From: Pseudoscleropodium purum
Taxonomy: Eukaryota; Streptophyta; Bryopsida; Hypnales; Brachytheciaceae
NCBI GenBank assembly: GCA_963969395.1
Contig: OZ017802.1
Coordinates: forward strand, 8,806,501 to 8,870,500
DNA: 64,000 nt
Reading direction: 5' to 3'
This document shows, one piece after another, positions 24,300-37,420 of this stretch. The position numbers were made by a program, and so were the translations under genes. Below the pieces are notes generated by a model. That model saw only the letters and a program-made list of their open reading frames with translations. It was not told where the DNA came from and did not search any database. Each line of letters starts with the position of its first letter. The stretch's first letter is position 1.

Positions 24300-24480
24300 A
24301 CACAACCTGATTTTTTTTCCCCCACATCATCTTCAAAACATTTCTCATCTACAAACTACTGCAGAACAGCTTACGTACCTTTGAAATTGATGACGTGCAG
24401 CTTTCAAAGGCGACTAGACGATCCGACACAGACACAAACCGACTGGTCTGTGACCACAGTGGCGGATAATAGATGGCCTC
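24300..24480 (-). other. Putative 5' leader exon of paralogue B, duplicated at 18220-18430
   Basis: The segment ends in a TTCAAAG|GTACGT donor on the minus strand and lacks a long frame. It matches a segment upstream of paralogue A over roughly 150-200 bp, including the pattern around CATCATCTTCAAA. The duplication therefore covered upstream sequence as well as the coding exons. Calling it 5' UTR is inference. Confidence 0.35.
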
Positions 24481-24499
24481 TCAGGAGGAGGCACGCATA

Positions 24500-26566
24500 T
24501 AAGTAAGAAATAGAATGGGTGTTTGGTATCTGTGTCTGCAAAGTCACCTGTAGCAACTGCAAAAATATAGACAGACAAATTGAGAACGTTTAAAATTATT
24601 ATCTTCTCTTTAATTCCGAAATCCCAGGAAGCGCGTAAGACTTTTTCCCGTTTCCTGGGTGGGCAGCTGGGTGGTGAAAATCAGTGGCAATTGGTATTCT
24701 GGAGGAGCAGCTGACCAACTGCTGGCTTAAGTAGGAGATGGAGTAGTGTAGATTGTTGTAACGTGTGTGTCGTTTGAATGAGAACTAGCAAGGGATTCTT
24801 TCGTTTCACACTAATTGGTATGCGACATTTGGTGGTAGGAGTGTCATTAGCAAAGTGATTCTAGTCCATAGTGGCACAGTTGTGTCTAAATTCATTGCAA
24901 TCAGTAATGTGAACACACTGGAAGGATTGGTAGAAAAGTTAATTGAAGGTCTAAGCTTCATTGACAAAGTCTAACAATCCAAACTATAATGTTATTCTAG
25001 CCAATCCTTACTAAGTAGTTGAAAATTCAAGTCAATTAACTCGTTTTGGTAGGTAGTTGAAAATTCAAGTCAATCAACTTGTTTTGGTAGGCTGATTTGC
25101 ACATTGTTTTTTTTATTAGATTTATGTTGTTCAAACATGTTTTGTTACTTAGAATGGTGTGATGTGAACATTGTTTTTTACAAGAGATTTGATGCAATCC
25201 GAGCAAAGAAAATCAATAATGGACATTTTTCTTGCAAGTTTTGAAAATCGAGACTCTTCATCATTGGTATATATACTTTAGAACTCAATTACACAAATGC
25301 ATGGGGCATGCCCTTGACCAAGTCAACCAATTGGTTAAAGTCTATAGGCAAGAGGACTAGGAGGGGGGCAAGGTTAGCCTCGTCAAGCCATGCCCCCTTT
25401 TGCATGGAGAATTATTGGCTCTAAACTAAAGGAAAGGAGGTTTTTCGCATCAACTAAAAGCTACTTTGGGGAAGTCTAAGTAGCTACTTCAAGGAATGAA
25501 AAAGTAAAAAGGGAGCACTGATTCATTCTCTTTATTCCACATTTCTAGTACCACAAGGGTAAGGGAGTTTGTTCTGAAAGTGATTGTCTTTTAGAAGCTA
25601 ACATGACACAAAGATACATTTTTCTTTCTTCAATTTACAAGCAATGTACATTTCACGATATGGTTGCTTCTAATGACCACCTATGTTTCAACTTGAAAAA
25701 TTAGTAACTAATTCCAAAAAGGTCCAAAAAATATGAAACAACTTGGGTTAAATGCCAATTGTGTTTTTCTTCCTACAAAAATTTACTGAAAAAGTGTTTT
25801 GAGGAGGGGTTTTTTCCCCCAAAAAGGCAATCAGCTCTTAAATGGTTACTTTTTAAGAGCAGACTACCTTCAATAGCCTCTCTTAGCATAGCTACTTGTT
25901 ACGTAAAACTGGATACTGCATTGTGTGGTCTGAGAGGAAGACTAGTTGCAATGTCTAGAAGGTGGAACCGAGAAATTAATTAAAACATTTCCAATTAGTC
26001 AAACTCATGTATAATTAAGTTTCGTGAATAAGTTTTTATCAATATTAAGTTATAATTACCGACAGAAGTGAACCGAGTATGCACGTTACCACGTCAGTTC
26101 TAATTTCCTAACAGCTTTACACAATAAGCTTTATGTGAATTGTTAGTATTGAAGATTGAATTGTTCAGCAAGTTTTCCACGTTTTTCACAACAATCTCGC
26201 CGTGTCTGTATGTAACGACTGGATTGAAGCTGTTGAAATGAAGCTTCGTGCGTCATACAGCAACCCAACTTTCCGAATGGACGTGGTAATGCAAAAGCTA
26301 ATTAAATGAAACCCTGTGTTCAGTCACATGCGTCTATCTTGTTGGTGACGATTGTATTGTATGTCTGTATCCTGGTACAAGAGTGCAATATTTAGAAGTT
26401 GTGAAAACACCCAAGACTCTCCGCGTAATCAGTTTCGGACACTGAGTAGACTTGAATTCTATTGGATTGAAAGTGTCCTCGAAGTGCATTCAAAGCAACG
26501 CCTTGCTTGCTTGACTGTCGATTCTATAGGTTTTAGTTTTATGACCAAACTATATCAAAGACAGTC
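24500..26566. other. AT-rich intergenic, no gene seen
   Basis: Short random frames only. A 38-bp tandem duplication (TAGTTGAAAATTCAAGTCAA...) occupies 25016-25053 and 25054-25091. Nothing else was recognised. Confidence 0.5.
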
Positions 26567-29500
26567 TAAGGGTCCGTTCCCACCTGTCATTGAGGTGGTA
26601 TTCAGTCAACTGTAAATTGTTGTGCGTTCCCGCCTGACTGACTACTTGTCTGCCGAACCTACATGGTAGCTGAGGTGGCATTGTCGTAAGAACACTCTTA
26701 AATTCATTAATCACTTTGATATCGTGGCCTACCGCAACAAAAGTACTCCGTAACAATAACTTGAAAATATTCAAGAAATAGAGATTCCAGCAACTGCTGG
26801 CCGTTCTTATCAATATGATATGATAGAGGGACCATTACATAAGAATGGTGGCTGCCTAAAAGCAAAAATTAGGGGATCCAACCATAAAAAATCCAATACA
26901 TTGGATCTTTCTAGCCATCACATCATACTAATTTGGATGTTTCTTGTAGAGAATATAGGCAGTCTATTTATACAAATGGGGTGATGGGAGGTAAAGCAAG
27001 CCATGTGGGGTATTTAAATTAAGATTAGTAAGAGCTCAACAGTTCAAACCTAATCAAGTCAAACGCAGAAATTGTATTCAATGTAGAACTTTAGACCTCA
27101 TGTAGCCATAGTAAAACAAATTTTTTCAAGAAACTTTGAACTATGAAAAGTTAGTAATTCAAGTTAACTTTTATCTCCAAATTTTTATTTTGAGGTTTAG
27201 AACCTCCAATCCAAAGTTAGGGACAAAATTCAAAGAAGGGTTCAGAAGAATATGTTTTTAGACTTTATGCAACAAGAAGTGCAATTCAATTCATCATTTC
27301 ATTTACAAATTGCACTTATTTGATATATTTAATTCTAGAAAAAAGGATCATATCACCAAGGTACTCTATTAAGAACAATTTAACTTATGAACCAATAGGT
27401 ACATTCTTCATTTCTACAATGATCTAAAAAGTCATCAATTGGTTGCTTGTAGATTGTCTAACATTTTAGGGCTAATGAAAATTGTGGTTTGCAATATGAA
27501 TTATTAATTTTGTATCTTAGGTGCAGGAACTGAGAAAAGATTCTATTAGAAAAGGACAATACAAAGAAGACTTAAGCAAAGAGAATTTTATAGTTGAAAC
27601 CTATAAGCAAAGGGAGGAACCAAAAGAAGAATTACAATACCCAAAAGGCAAGTTCAATATTCTCTTGATGAATAATGATTGAACTCTTGGAAGACCTTTT
27701 GTCTCCTTAGGAGAAAATTTGGATAGGGTATGTGATTTCAATTTTTATTGAGATTTTTTTTTTAAATTAAAAAATACATTAGCTTTACTTGAACATGACT
27801 TTTATTTTAATTGGTGCATGGAAGTAAGAGTTATGCAACACTTTGCTCTAAATGAAGTTCATGAAGCTGAACAAAAAAATTTACAAAATTTTAAAATATT
27901 GAAAAAAAAAATTGGTTTTCAAAGAAAATATTTTTGTATACATGGAAAGATGAGATTCATTCTATTTGGAGTAGTGTTGAAAAAGTGATGAAGAGATTTG
28001 TATTCGGGAGAAATTGAAGCATCTTTTTCTAGAAAACATTGACAAAATTTATTTTTGAATTCACTTTTCAAATAAATTAAAAAAATGTTCCACATGATTT
28101 ATTTTTTTCACTAAAACAATCTCATCATTGGAATTAGTATCTTTTAATTCCATATGAGAATTATAAATCAATCAATTTTTCTTCAATCTTGTATGTACTT
28201 CTATTTAAATAAACTTTTGAAGCATGAAAATCAATTTTTTTTTTAATTTCTAAAATTTTGAATGCAATTTTTGAACATAAATAAATATTTAGGGATTAAT
28301 ATGCAATCTATGTAATCTTGATTTATGGATAGCCTTCTATCTACTAGTAGAAATATGGGTCACATAGACTAGTGAAAAGTCCCTTGAGCATAAAATTTAT
28401 GACCAATTAAAATAGATTTTGGTCTTTAAGGACATGTTTTCCAACTTATATGGTCCATGTTTCTACCAGTGATCTATTTATTATCATTTTTGAAAAAGAC
28501 CCTATTATTAATTATTGGTGTTCTACCATGATGAACTTTAGAAGTGAATACCTCTCTATAACCAAGGTACACTTCAACATGCCTTTCCCTCCAACCACTA
28601 AAACTAATTAGAGAATCACACAATGTAGTCTTTTCATCCAAATTCCAATTAGTTTTGGCCACATAACAAATACATGGTGATTACATGTATATATAATTTA
28701 GTGACACTTGATAAGATATAAATTTTACTCTCATGCATTTATCTTCTTCCCAATTTTAATTTTAATGAGTTCATACAAGAGTTTGAAATACTTGCAGTGG
28801 ACTAGTTGTTTCAAAGGTAGCATAACTTCTTGCAAAAGGATCTCCTAACGTTAGCTACCTCTTATGTTTCTAAACTTTAAAGCTCAAAGCTTTGGTCTTA
28901 TAACCTTTCAAAATGCTTTTCTTTATTGCACTTTTTTATTTCAACAAAAAAATAGGAGCCATGTGAAGGAAAATTGCATTGAGAATTATATTTACTATTA
29001 TGTTAACTACAAAGTTATTTTACACATTGGTGAACTCATAATCATTTTCATTGTGTAGTTGGTGATTAGTATTTATATTGACATTTTAATTCAATTTAAA
29101 ATACTACTTTAGTACAAGTTGAACTATCTTGCTACAAATTATGTCATTAGAAGATTTTTGGGGGCTCTAAAAGCTTGTTTTGGACCTATTCCCTTGTAGG
29201 TGTTCCCCGTAGCGAAGGAAACAATCTAATGTCAAAAAAAAAAATTCAAATTTTTTTTTGGTAAATCCTTATACGTGCATCTTACTGATCCTTTCCATTC
29301 TAAACCTTGATAAGACTTATACCAATAAGTAATCAAAATAATCCCTGACTTTGTTCAAATCAATATCATATTTAAAAAATATTCCATTTATACATCTATT
29401 TTTTTGTATTATCATCAAACATATAAGAGTATAGATTCAAAACATCCATGCATTGTAATGTCTAGGGCTTTGATAATAGTTTTAGCAAGGTTATAAACTT

Positions 29501-31213
29501 TTAGACAAAATCGTCATTATACAAAGCGCAACTGGACAAGTAAGTTTTGCTGAAAATATTAGTATAAATATATGGTAACAATATAAAAGTTACATCATCA
29601 AAGCTCAAAGAAATGTATGACTAAATGAGTAAGGGATTGTGAAAATTTCAAGAAGTTCAAATTTTCCTTGAGGTGGTGAACCTCACTTGCACCCATACAA
29701 ACCAATGAACATGAAGTTAGTTAGATTTGTATATGCGAGGTGTCTTCAGTTCACCTACGTCATGTTATTGTCTTCACAATGAATAAATGAACATCAAGCA
29801 ACAAAATGCAAAGAAATGTTTAACAATCCCAAAATGAAAACATTCTTGTGAAGCAACAATTTCCAAAGACTCTTGTAAAACAATAGTTTCCAAAGACCTA
29901 GCTGCTAGCTTGAGAAGAAGACATCTTTGTTGCTCCTTTCTTCCTGATTAAGGCAGAAGCACCAATAACCGATCAAATAAGCAATTTGGGAGTAGATTCT
30001 GTGTAGTATGAGTTGGTGTATATTTTTCCCACGTAGGATGATACGAAATATGAGGATTGCTAAATTTTCAGATTTTTATTCAGAAAATTGAAATTACAGT
30101 GCATTTCGGGAGCCAAAAGAACTTCTGACCCATAAGCAATGTCTAGAGTCTTTCAATTCTGATCATACAAGATAGTACTCTCTTGCTCATTACTTCAGCT
30201 ATTGCAGCATGGCCTTACTAGTTCCCACCTTGGAAAGGACAAAAAAATCATATTTCAAGCTTGAGAACCAGCTAAGGTTGGAAATAGCTCACCCTATTTG
30301 TTGGATACTGGGCGTGGTTGGTAATTGGTGCCTCCACCTTTACTCCACATAGGAAGTAATATTGCTAGACACAAACAGCATAGAGAATAGCAGACTCTAG
30401 TAGGCAGCTGCTCCCAGCAGACAATGGCTCCCCGTTTCGGCAGCATATCAGTTCTCAGATACAGTTGTTTTGCATTGGTCAGCTTAAAGTATGGGCTAGC
30501 TACCATGCACAAAGCCCTGATGTTGAATTGTAAGTTAACTTGGCCATTTCACTCATTAGTTGGTCAGGTTCATTCATCCAGTTTAAAGCCATCAAAAGCA
30601 AACTTTCTGTAATAAGTTTAGCAGACTAAAACAGTGTTTAGTAAGTGCCAGAAGCCAGCTAAGATAAACATTTGTACAACAAATTTATTAAGCTAAGCAT
30701 GCATTATGAACCATCCAATATTGCATAATTGGTGGTAGCTTTAACATGGTTAGTTAAACTATGTATTGGCAGTAAATCATGCATCATAGGATCAAATCCT
30801 TATTGTGTAAGTGATTGTCTAATAGTACTATTGAGACAATATTATAGCAAGGGAAGCTGGGTGGGATTCATGTTAGATATGGTTATTTGCCATGATCTTT
30901 GTGTGAATCCATGACATCACAACAAGTTCCTTTATAGGAATTTATATCAAGAGCCTTTTTCCTATCTTTTCTAGGAAAGAAAAGAAGCAACTATGAAAAA
31001 AACAAGAAATGAAAGGAATATAAATATAAAATAGGAAGAAATAGAGTGATTTGTCTCTTTTTTTGAACATATATATGAAGCCTTATCTATATTAAAAAAT
31101 ATATTTGGAGTTATTTTGGATAAGGCATTTTAATTATATGAAATCAAATTATCTTTCATATATTAATTCAAAGCATTACATCTCATATATTAGTACTTGA
31201 TGATGGAAGCTTA

Positions 31214-31246
<33 letters not shown>

Positions 31247-33405
31247 ATTGGACAATGATGTAGTAGGGTCTTGGCCACATCACTCCGTTGCAACAACATT
31301 GATCCATACATTTACAAACCCTGATAACTTGCAAGCATTTGGAGGCCCCAAAAATCTTCTAATAGTTTTTGGTGGAAATGTAGTTGACAATTGATGTTGT
31401 CACATTGACATTTAGTGTTTGTAATAAGTATTAAGAACTCTACATTTCATTATTACAATAGTATTATGTGAATTATAATTTTGAAGAGAAACAACTTTTC
31501 ATCAGCACATGTCATATGTGTGGCTTGACTATCCCTTGCACTAGCTTTGTAAATTAACTAAAGTAAATAGATTCACTATTAATAGATTGGGATTCAATTC
31601 AAAGTTCTATTTCAAGACTGAATTCGATTTTGTTGTATTCTAATGTAGTTTTAATTGAATTGAGTGTGCAATTGGAATTCAAAGTTTTAGAGTTGAATTA
31701 GAAAGTCACCACTTCATGAATGCAATGAGCACATTGCACATAGCAAAAGGCTCATTTATTGTTTCATTCTATGAAGAATTGCATCTAGATTTACATTGGA
31801 ACCATATAAAGAAGTAAGAGATACATTATAATCTCCAAGGACAAGAAAAGTCTTTTTTGTGGAATGCAATGGGAAGTTATATGTTTTTACTATGATCACC
31901 CTATAATGTATCTTTTTGTTCCAAAAATGACAAATAGTTTTGCCAACTATGTACATAGAAATCTTCTTCTTTGAATAGTACTGATATATATATTCTTGGT
32001 AAAAATATTCATCTTCCATAGAAAATTATAGACTTCAGTAAGAAGCTCTATATAGATGACACTAAATACTTTTTAAATGTAGTGTGGTTCCAACATGAAA
32101 TTGAAAATAATGATTCAAATACATTGCCAAATAAATTTATGGTAACTTATGGTAAGTTTATGGCACCTAAATCATACAAGGTGTCCTAGATGTGTGTGTT
32201 CTTTCATTTTTTTCCTCATTGTGCAATGCAACTATGTACAAGATATATCTTATATGCACCACTATTTCAAAACTATCATCATTTAGTGTACATCTTCAAA
32301 TGTTTGATGTTTGTACTCATCTCATCACTTAGTGTTCAAGGCTCTCAAATATATGAGATCTTAAAGAAAAAATCACATGAAAAATTCATTTAAAAAAATT
32401 AAAGAATAGATTTGGAGAAGCCATGATTCCAGGATTTTGTCCTTTCATCTTCATCTATTTGTGGTGACCAATTTTTTAGATTTGACATGTGAATAGAAGA
32501 TTGAAAGACTTCAAATTGGTTTCATAGTTTTCACACCCTCATGATCAAGCATTCCAATCTTTCAATTCATAAGTGATAATATTAACTTTTCCTTTTCCAT
32601 TCAACACTTAACATGTTTGGTTTTAATTTGTATGGTTACAATGAAAAATTTAAATTAAGCTTATCAAAATGTTGGCTTTTTGTTAACTTCAGAGCAAGTT
32701 TCAAGAAGCTCAAAAAAGGCCTTGGGCATTTTGGGGTTCATATGCAATAAAATTGTAGGTGTTTGTCCCAACCCGTCTTTGAATTTTGTCTTAAATTTTT
32801 GGTTGGAGACTCTGAATCTCAAATGGATTTTCGAAGATGAAAGTTAGTTTGACTTACCAACTTCTCTCAATTCAAAGTTTTTTGAAAAATGTTATTTTAC
32901 TATGCCTACATGAGGTTTGAAGTTCTACATTGCACACAATCCCTGCATTTTGACAATGAGTGGTCAATCTCTCATCTTCAAATTGTCCCATACCCTTTGA
33001 ACATTCATGATGGACAATGAATTTCATTATAAAAAAAACTCTCAACTCATTTTATGGAGTGCATGATACGGAAATGAATTGTAGTGAAGACTTTTTCTAA
33101 TATTTGGATTTCCTATATAGTTCCTTGGATTTGGGGGATTGGCTCCTTTATTTTCAAAATTTTGAATTTTGATAATTCTCGGTCATTAGATCAAAACCTA
33201 TAAGCGGATGTGCTGGGGTCCATGAAATTCAGTAACTGCTGAATAAAATAAGTTATCAACCATATGGGAACAGCACCTCTTTATGAAACAATCGGTACAG
33301 TTCCGAACCTGAACTGCTGGAAAAAAACGATGATTTCCTTTTCATGCTGAAATTTTATCTTTAAGCACACACTTTTTGTTAACGACAGGTGGGAACGGCC
33401 CCTAA
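26567..33405. mobile_element. Possible PIF/Harbinger-type DNA transposon (TIR + TAA flanks)
   Basis: At 26570-26588 GGGTCCGTTCCCACCTGTC begins an inverted repeat that matches the reverse complement of 33384-33402 with one mismatch in 19. Each end is flanked by TAA (26567-26569 and 33403-33405), the 3-bp target-site duplication expected of PIF/Harbinger elements. The 6.8-kb interior is AT-rich; I see no transposase (DDE) or Myb-like ORF, so it would be non-autonomous, decayed or disrupted by later insertions. Two unrelated MITE ends could mimic this. Confidence 0.4.
28342..28471. mobile_element. Possible CACTA-like MITE with imperfect inverted ends
   Basis: The left end reads ACTAGTAGAAATATGG and the right end, reverse-complemented, CACTGGTAGAAACATGG; the next ~25 bp also match partly in inverted orientation. 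At 130 bp with no coding capacity, it fits a small foldback element. Target-site duplication is unclear. Confidence 0.35.
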
Positions 33406-35173
33406 GTGGCCTATGGAGTTTCTACTTTGAAAATTCATAGTAATTCCATGTCTGGTTCAAAAATTCTAATCTTTTTCTGAAAATTCATGATTTTCAATTG
33501 CTAGTTCTACAAAAATGTTTTCTTCTCTTGAAAAAGGTGCCTTCAACTATACTGAATTACTTTTTTTTGGATGTTTTTGGGTGTTTTCACCTTAGTTGCT
33601 TCACTGATGATGTTAATGTGTTAGCAAAGAGATTGATAGAAGCTTGGATAGAAGAAGACTACTGTACCTGGAAGGTAGGTTCAATATTCTTTGCCAAATA
33701 ATTATTTAATTTGTCAAAAATTAGAACTATTTTGTCAATATTTTGTAATACATCCTTTTTTGTTTATACTTAAAAAATTATTTTTGTAAAATTAATTTCC
33801 AAAAATCTTGGCATCCATTTTTTGAATTATTTTTTTGCTGACCTTGACCACCAAATATGGTAATGTACATCATGAGGTCAACTAACCTATTATTACCTTC
33901 ATTCTTAGTGTGGGTACCTCAAAGACATTTATGTGAGTGGAATTTATTTTTATTTTTTATAGATGTACACTATTCCCACAAATCAAATTCAAGTGGAATA
34001 TTGGAATTACATTTTTTCAATGAAAATATTAAAAAATTATAAATTTTTCAAAGTAATCAGCCTTCAAAAATACAAAAGCACCCATAGATAGGGGCTATGA
34101 ATATCTAAAATATAAATTATTGATTTCAATAAATTTGGTTAAATTTAGCATCAATAATTGTAACAAGCATCTACATAAAGCTCTAAAAACTAGATAGTGC
34201 ATATGTAGAATTTAGGTTTTAAGTGACACAATCCAAAAATACTACAATAGTGGAATATACTGCCTCATCAAAATTGATGTTAAAACCTAATGCAATCCCA
34301 AAAATGAATTAAATACCAACTTCTTGAATTTATTTACATCCAAATTATATGAGTAACCAAGTCTTTTGAAGTACCTTCCTAATGAATGAGGATTCTACTA
34401 TAAATTGTTGATTTCATGTCACCATTTATAAATTAGATGAGCACCATTATCCAAGCCTATTACCATTCATTGAAAGTTGTAAAGGCACTTTAATTGTCTT
34501 CCATTTTGCACTTGTTGACCTTTTCAAACTTCACCTTCACTTTCAATTGATGCTAGTGGATTTGAAAGAAGGTGGGATTAGGAGTGTTTTAAAGGTGACA
34601 AAATTGGTTGATGGTTGGTTTAAGATGATATACTTTAATCCTTCCCAATATAGCCATGTATCATTGGTCCAATTTTTGTGTTGATTTAATCATGCTTTAA
34701 AATTATTTTTTTATTGATTTATCTATAGTTTAATAAAAATGCCTGAATTTTTTTTTTGTATCTTGTTAAAAAAAAGGGGGCATGCCTGCATGGTTACCAT
34801 GGTGATATAGTTACAGGAATTGTTATTTAGTTACTAGGCACTCAAGGTGTATAGTGACACTTTTCGCCCCCATTAATGCATTAAACAAATGAAAACACAT
34901 AAAACACATTAAAAAAATAAAATGAGTCAAAAAAATGGGATTTCACACAAAGCATTGAGAATTTCAGATTTGAGAAATTCCTCAAAATTTCAAATTTCAC
35001 AAAGTTTTGGAAAGTCAAAATTTCACAAAGTCATCAAAGTTTGAAATTTCCCAAAAGTTAGCACATTGAGAACTTCACAAAGTCATCAAAATCTTTGATT
35101 TCACAAAATTGTAAGAAAAAAGTTTTCTTACACAATTTCAAACTAAGTATGAAGTTCTTTATGCTTAGAAGTA
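33406..35173. other. AT-rich intergenic, no gene seen
   Basis: Only short open frames. A run around 34950-35120 repeats the motif TTTCACAAAGTCATCAAA several times in imperfect form. No genes or RNA genes were recognised. Confidence 0.5.
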
Positions 35174-36389
35174 CTACATTGTAAGGTCATTTGCATTGTC
35201 ATAGTCTCCGTAAACCACTGGAATGTACAAAATTGGACTTCTTGTAACACGATGGTCATCTGGTTGTGCTCCTATGATGGTTTCGTGGGGAAGTACATTG
35301 TCTTGAGATTCATCAAGAACAATAAGTGATTCCGCTCTATGAGCTGCTGGAACTAAAACATCATCTATGGAAACAAGAGAGAAAATCATAAGAAATTTGC
35401 AAAAGGGATGGGAAACAAAAATGAAAGCAATGTTAAATAAAAATACAAAAAAAGTAAAGGAAAAAATTCATAATGCAAATACCTGGAATATCATATTCAT
35501 GTGCTGCACCTTCACGTGCCTCTTCAAGCTCAGTAGTAAGTCATTGCCGGCCCAAGTTTGCTAGTTGAGACCTAGGGTTAGTGTGCTCGAAGAAAATCTG
35601 TGTGACATCTTGCATTTCTAGTGATTGCAAGTTTATCATGCATTTCCACAAAGCTGCTGCTCTGTTGAACTCCATGCCTCCTTGGCGCACAGGTACAACC
35701 CACGAGGTAGTTGGTATGTATTGCCCTGATTGGAGCATAGGAAGGAGAGTTCCCAGAAGAGAACTCCCCAATTGTTTTCGCAATTTGTATTTGCAAAATG
35801 TAGCAGCTCGTTCAGTTAGATTCTTGTGAGTCAGAATAACTTGATTCTTAGCAAAAGGTGTACCGTACTTAATGTACTCCTGCACACCTTCCTCCAATTG
35901 TGCATCAGAGACATCCTTATGGATACACTGGAAGTGATCCTCGCCTTTATCTTTGATGCAATAACCAAGCATCCTAGTGTAAGTGTGGAGGCTTTGGTTC
36001 CGAAGAGCCTTAGTTAAAATGTGGTGGCCTATTGGGGCTTTCTTGGGATCCTCCCATCCCAAATAACACTTCAATTTTTTGCTAACCATTGTAGCTGAAG
36101 AAGTGAGGAGTTTGCACACCATTTGCAAGTGTAGCTTGAGCATGCCACCACCTCTTTCAAAGGAGCAAAGGCCTAATATACATTCCTTTTGAAGAAACTC
36201 CTTGACCTTTGCAAGGTGTTCCATGCTTATGTCATCATTGCCAACCAAAATTGTAACACTGAATTCCATTTCCTTAGAAGGAGCAGTTCATGTTCTAGGA
36301 GTTTTTTTGGTCACATGCCCCTCCATGCTTGCAGGCATTTTGTCTTTACAGGTTGATTGTTTCAAAACTTGAGACATTGGAGGCGACAT
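35174..36389 (-). pseudogene. Rep-type HUH endonuclease pseudogene
   Basis: Two exons, 36389-35483 and 35364-35174, join in phase 1 through a 118-bp GTATTT...TAG intron and total 366 codons. Two in-frame TGA codons (36288-36290 and 35541-35543) interrupt them, so it is called a pseudogene. Rolling-circle Rep motifs can be read: motif 1-like FSVTIL (~43), motif 2 HLQ (~87-89) and motif 3 YCIK (~143-146, the catalytic Tyr). A conserved-looking GHHI...HTYTRMLGYC block lies between motifs 2 and 3. I see no SF3 helicase Walker motifs after it. This resembles Rep proteins of ssDNA viruses and of HUH-type eukaryotic transposons; the plant-type intron suggests long residence in the genome. The frame may also continue 5' of the ATG (an acceptor TTTTTCAG lies just upstream). 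Confidence 0.6.
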
Positions 36390-36638
36390 TGTCTTCTGCA
36401 ATTCATAAACCGTAGACTGAAAAAAAGAATACAAAAAACAAACAAAAAAGTCCAATCTGTCACCCATCTAAAATGCAAAGCACATTGACCTATTTTTCTC
36501 TCCATGTAACAATCAATGAATAACAATTCAAACGATTATCTCGTATAACGTCGAAAGAAACTCTAATTTAATCTCACCAAGTATATTACATGAACTTTCC
36601 AACCATTGCACTTGATGATCTCTACCCTAAACTCTATA

Positions 36639-36941
36639 TTGCAATCTAGGAAAAGAAACATGTTCGCTGAGAGACACCCTATCTCACGTCAAGAGACACC
36701 CTATCTTCATTTCACAAAAGAACGCATCCTAAGAATGCACTAACCTGAAGATGGCAATCCGCTACAATTCCCAAGGGACGAGAAATCCTAAATTGCAATC
36801 TAAGAAAAGAAACATGTCCACTAAGAGACACCCTATCTCGGATCAAGAGACATCCTATCTTCATTTCACAAAGGAACGCATCCTAAGAATGCACTAACCT
36901 AGAGATGGCAATCCACTGCAATTCCCAAGGGATGAGGAAAG
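36639..36941. repeat. 154-bp direct repeat beside the Rep pseudogene
   Basis: TTGCAATCTA(A/G)GAAAAGAAACATG begins a unit at 36639 and again at 36793. Both contain AGAGACACCCTATCT and CGCATCCTAAGAATGCACTAACCT, with roughly 90% identity. The repeats lie 250-550 bp upstream of the Rep ATG, followed by a further CCAATC/CTCACGAACTCAC-type repetition to about 37110. Confidence 0.85.
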
Positions 36942-37322
36942 CAATCGGGCTGCTTCGTCGACGTATTGATCCCGCAATTTCAATCCGCCAATCCCTCGAA
37001 CTCACGAACTCACAAATCCCTCCAATTCCTTCGACTTGAATTGCAATTTGATCACCCAATCTGCCAATCCCCCAAACTCACGAACTGACAAATCCCTCCA
37101 ATTCCTCCAACTTGAATTGCAATTTGATCGCCCTCTGCAATTCCAGGATTCCTGATCACCCTCGGAGCACACACCCGACCAAATTGGTGAACGGCCCTGA
37201 TTGCCCCTTCAGGCGGTTGCATCAATGGCCTACTCATTTCCTTGTTCAACGGTCCAGATCACCAAAAAGTGGGCCGGAATATTTTTTTTTAAAAGCATCC
37301 ACGGCTAAGAATTTTTCTTCTC

Positions 37323-37339
37323 GGGGGGGGGGGGGGGGG
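37323..37339. repeat. Poly(G) run, 17 nt
   Basis: An uninterrupted G run follows TTCTTCTC. A homopolymer this long is prone to sequencing and assembly length errors. Confidence 0.9.
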
Positions 37340-37420
37340 AATTGTCTCCAAGGGGTGGCAAGCGAGTTTCAATGTATAGTTACAATGTGAGAAGTTGTCA
37401 AGTCTCGATATGAGAGGTTA

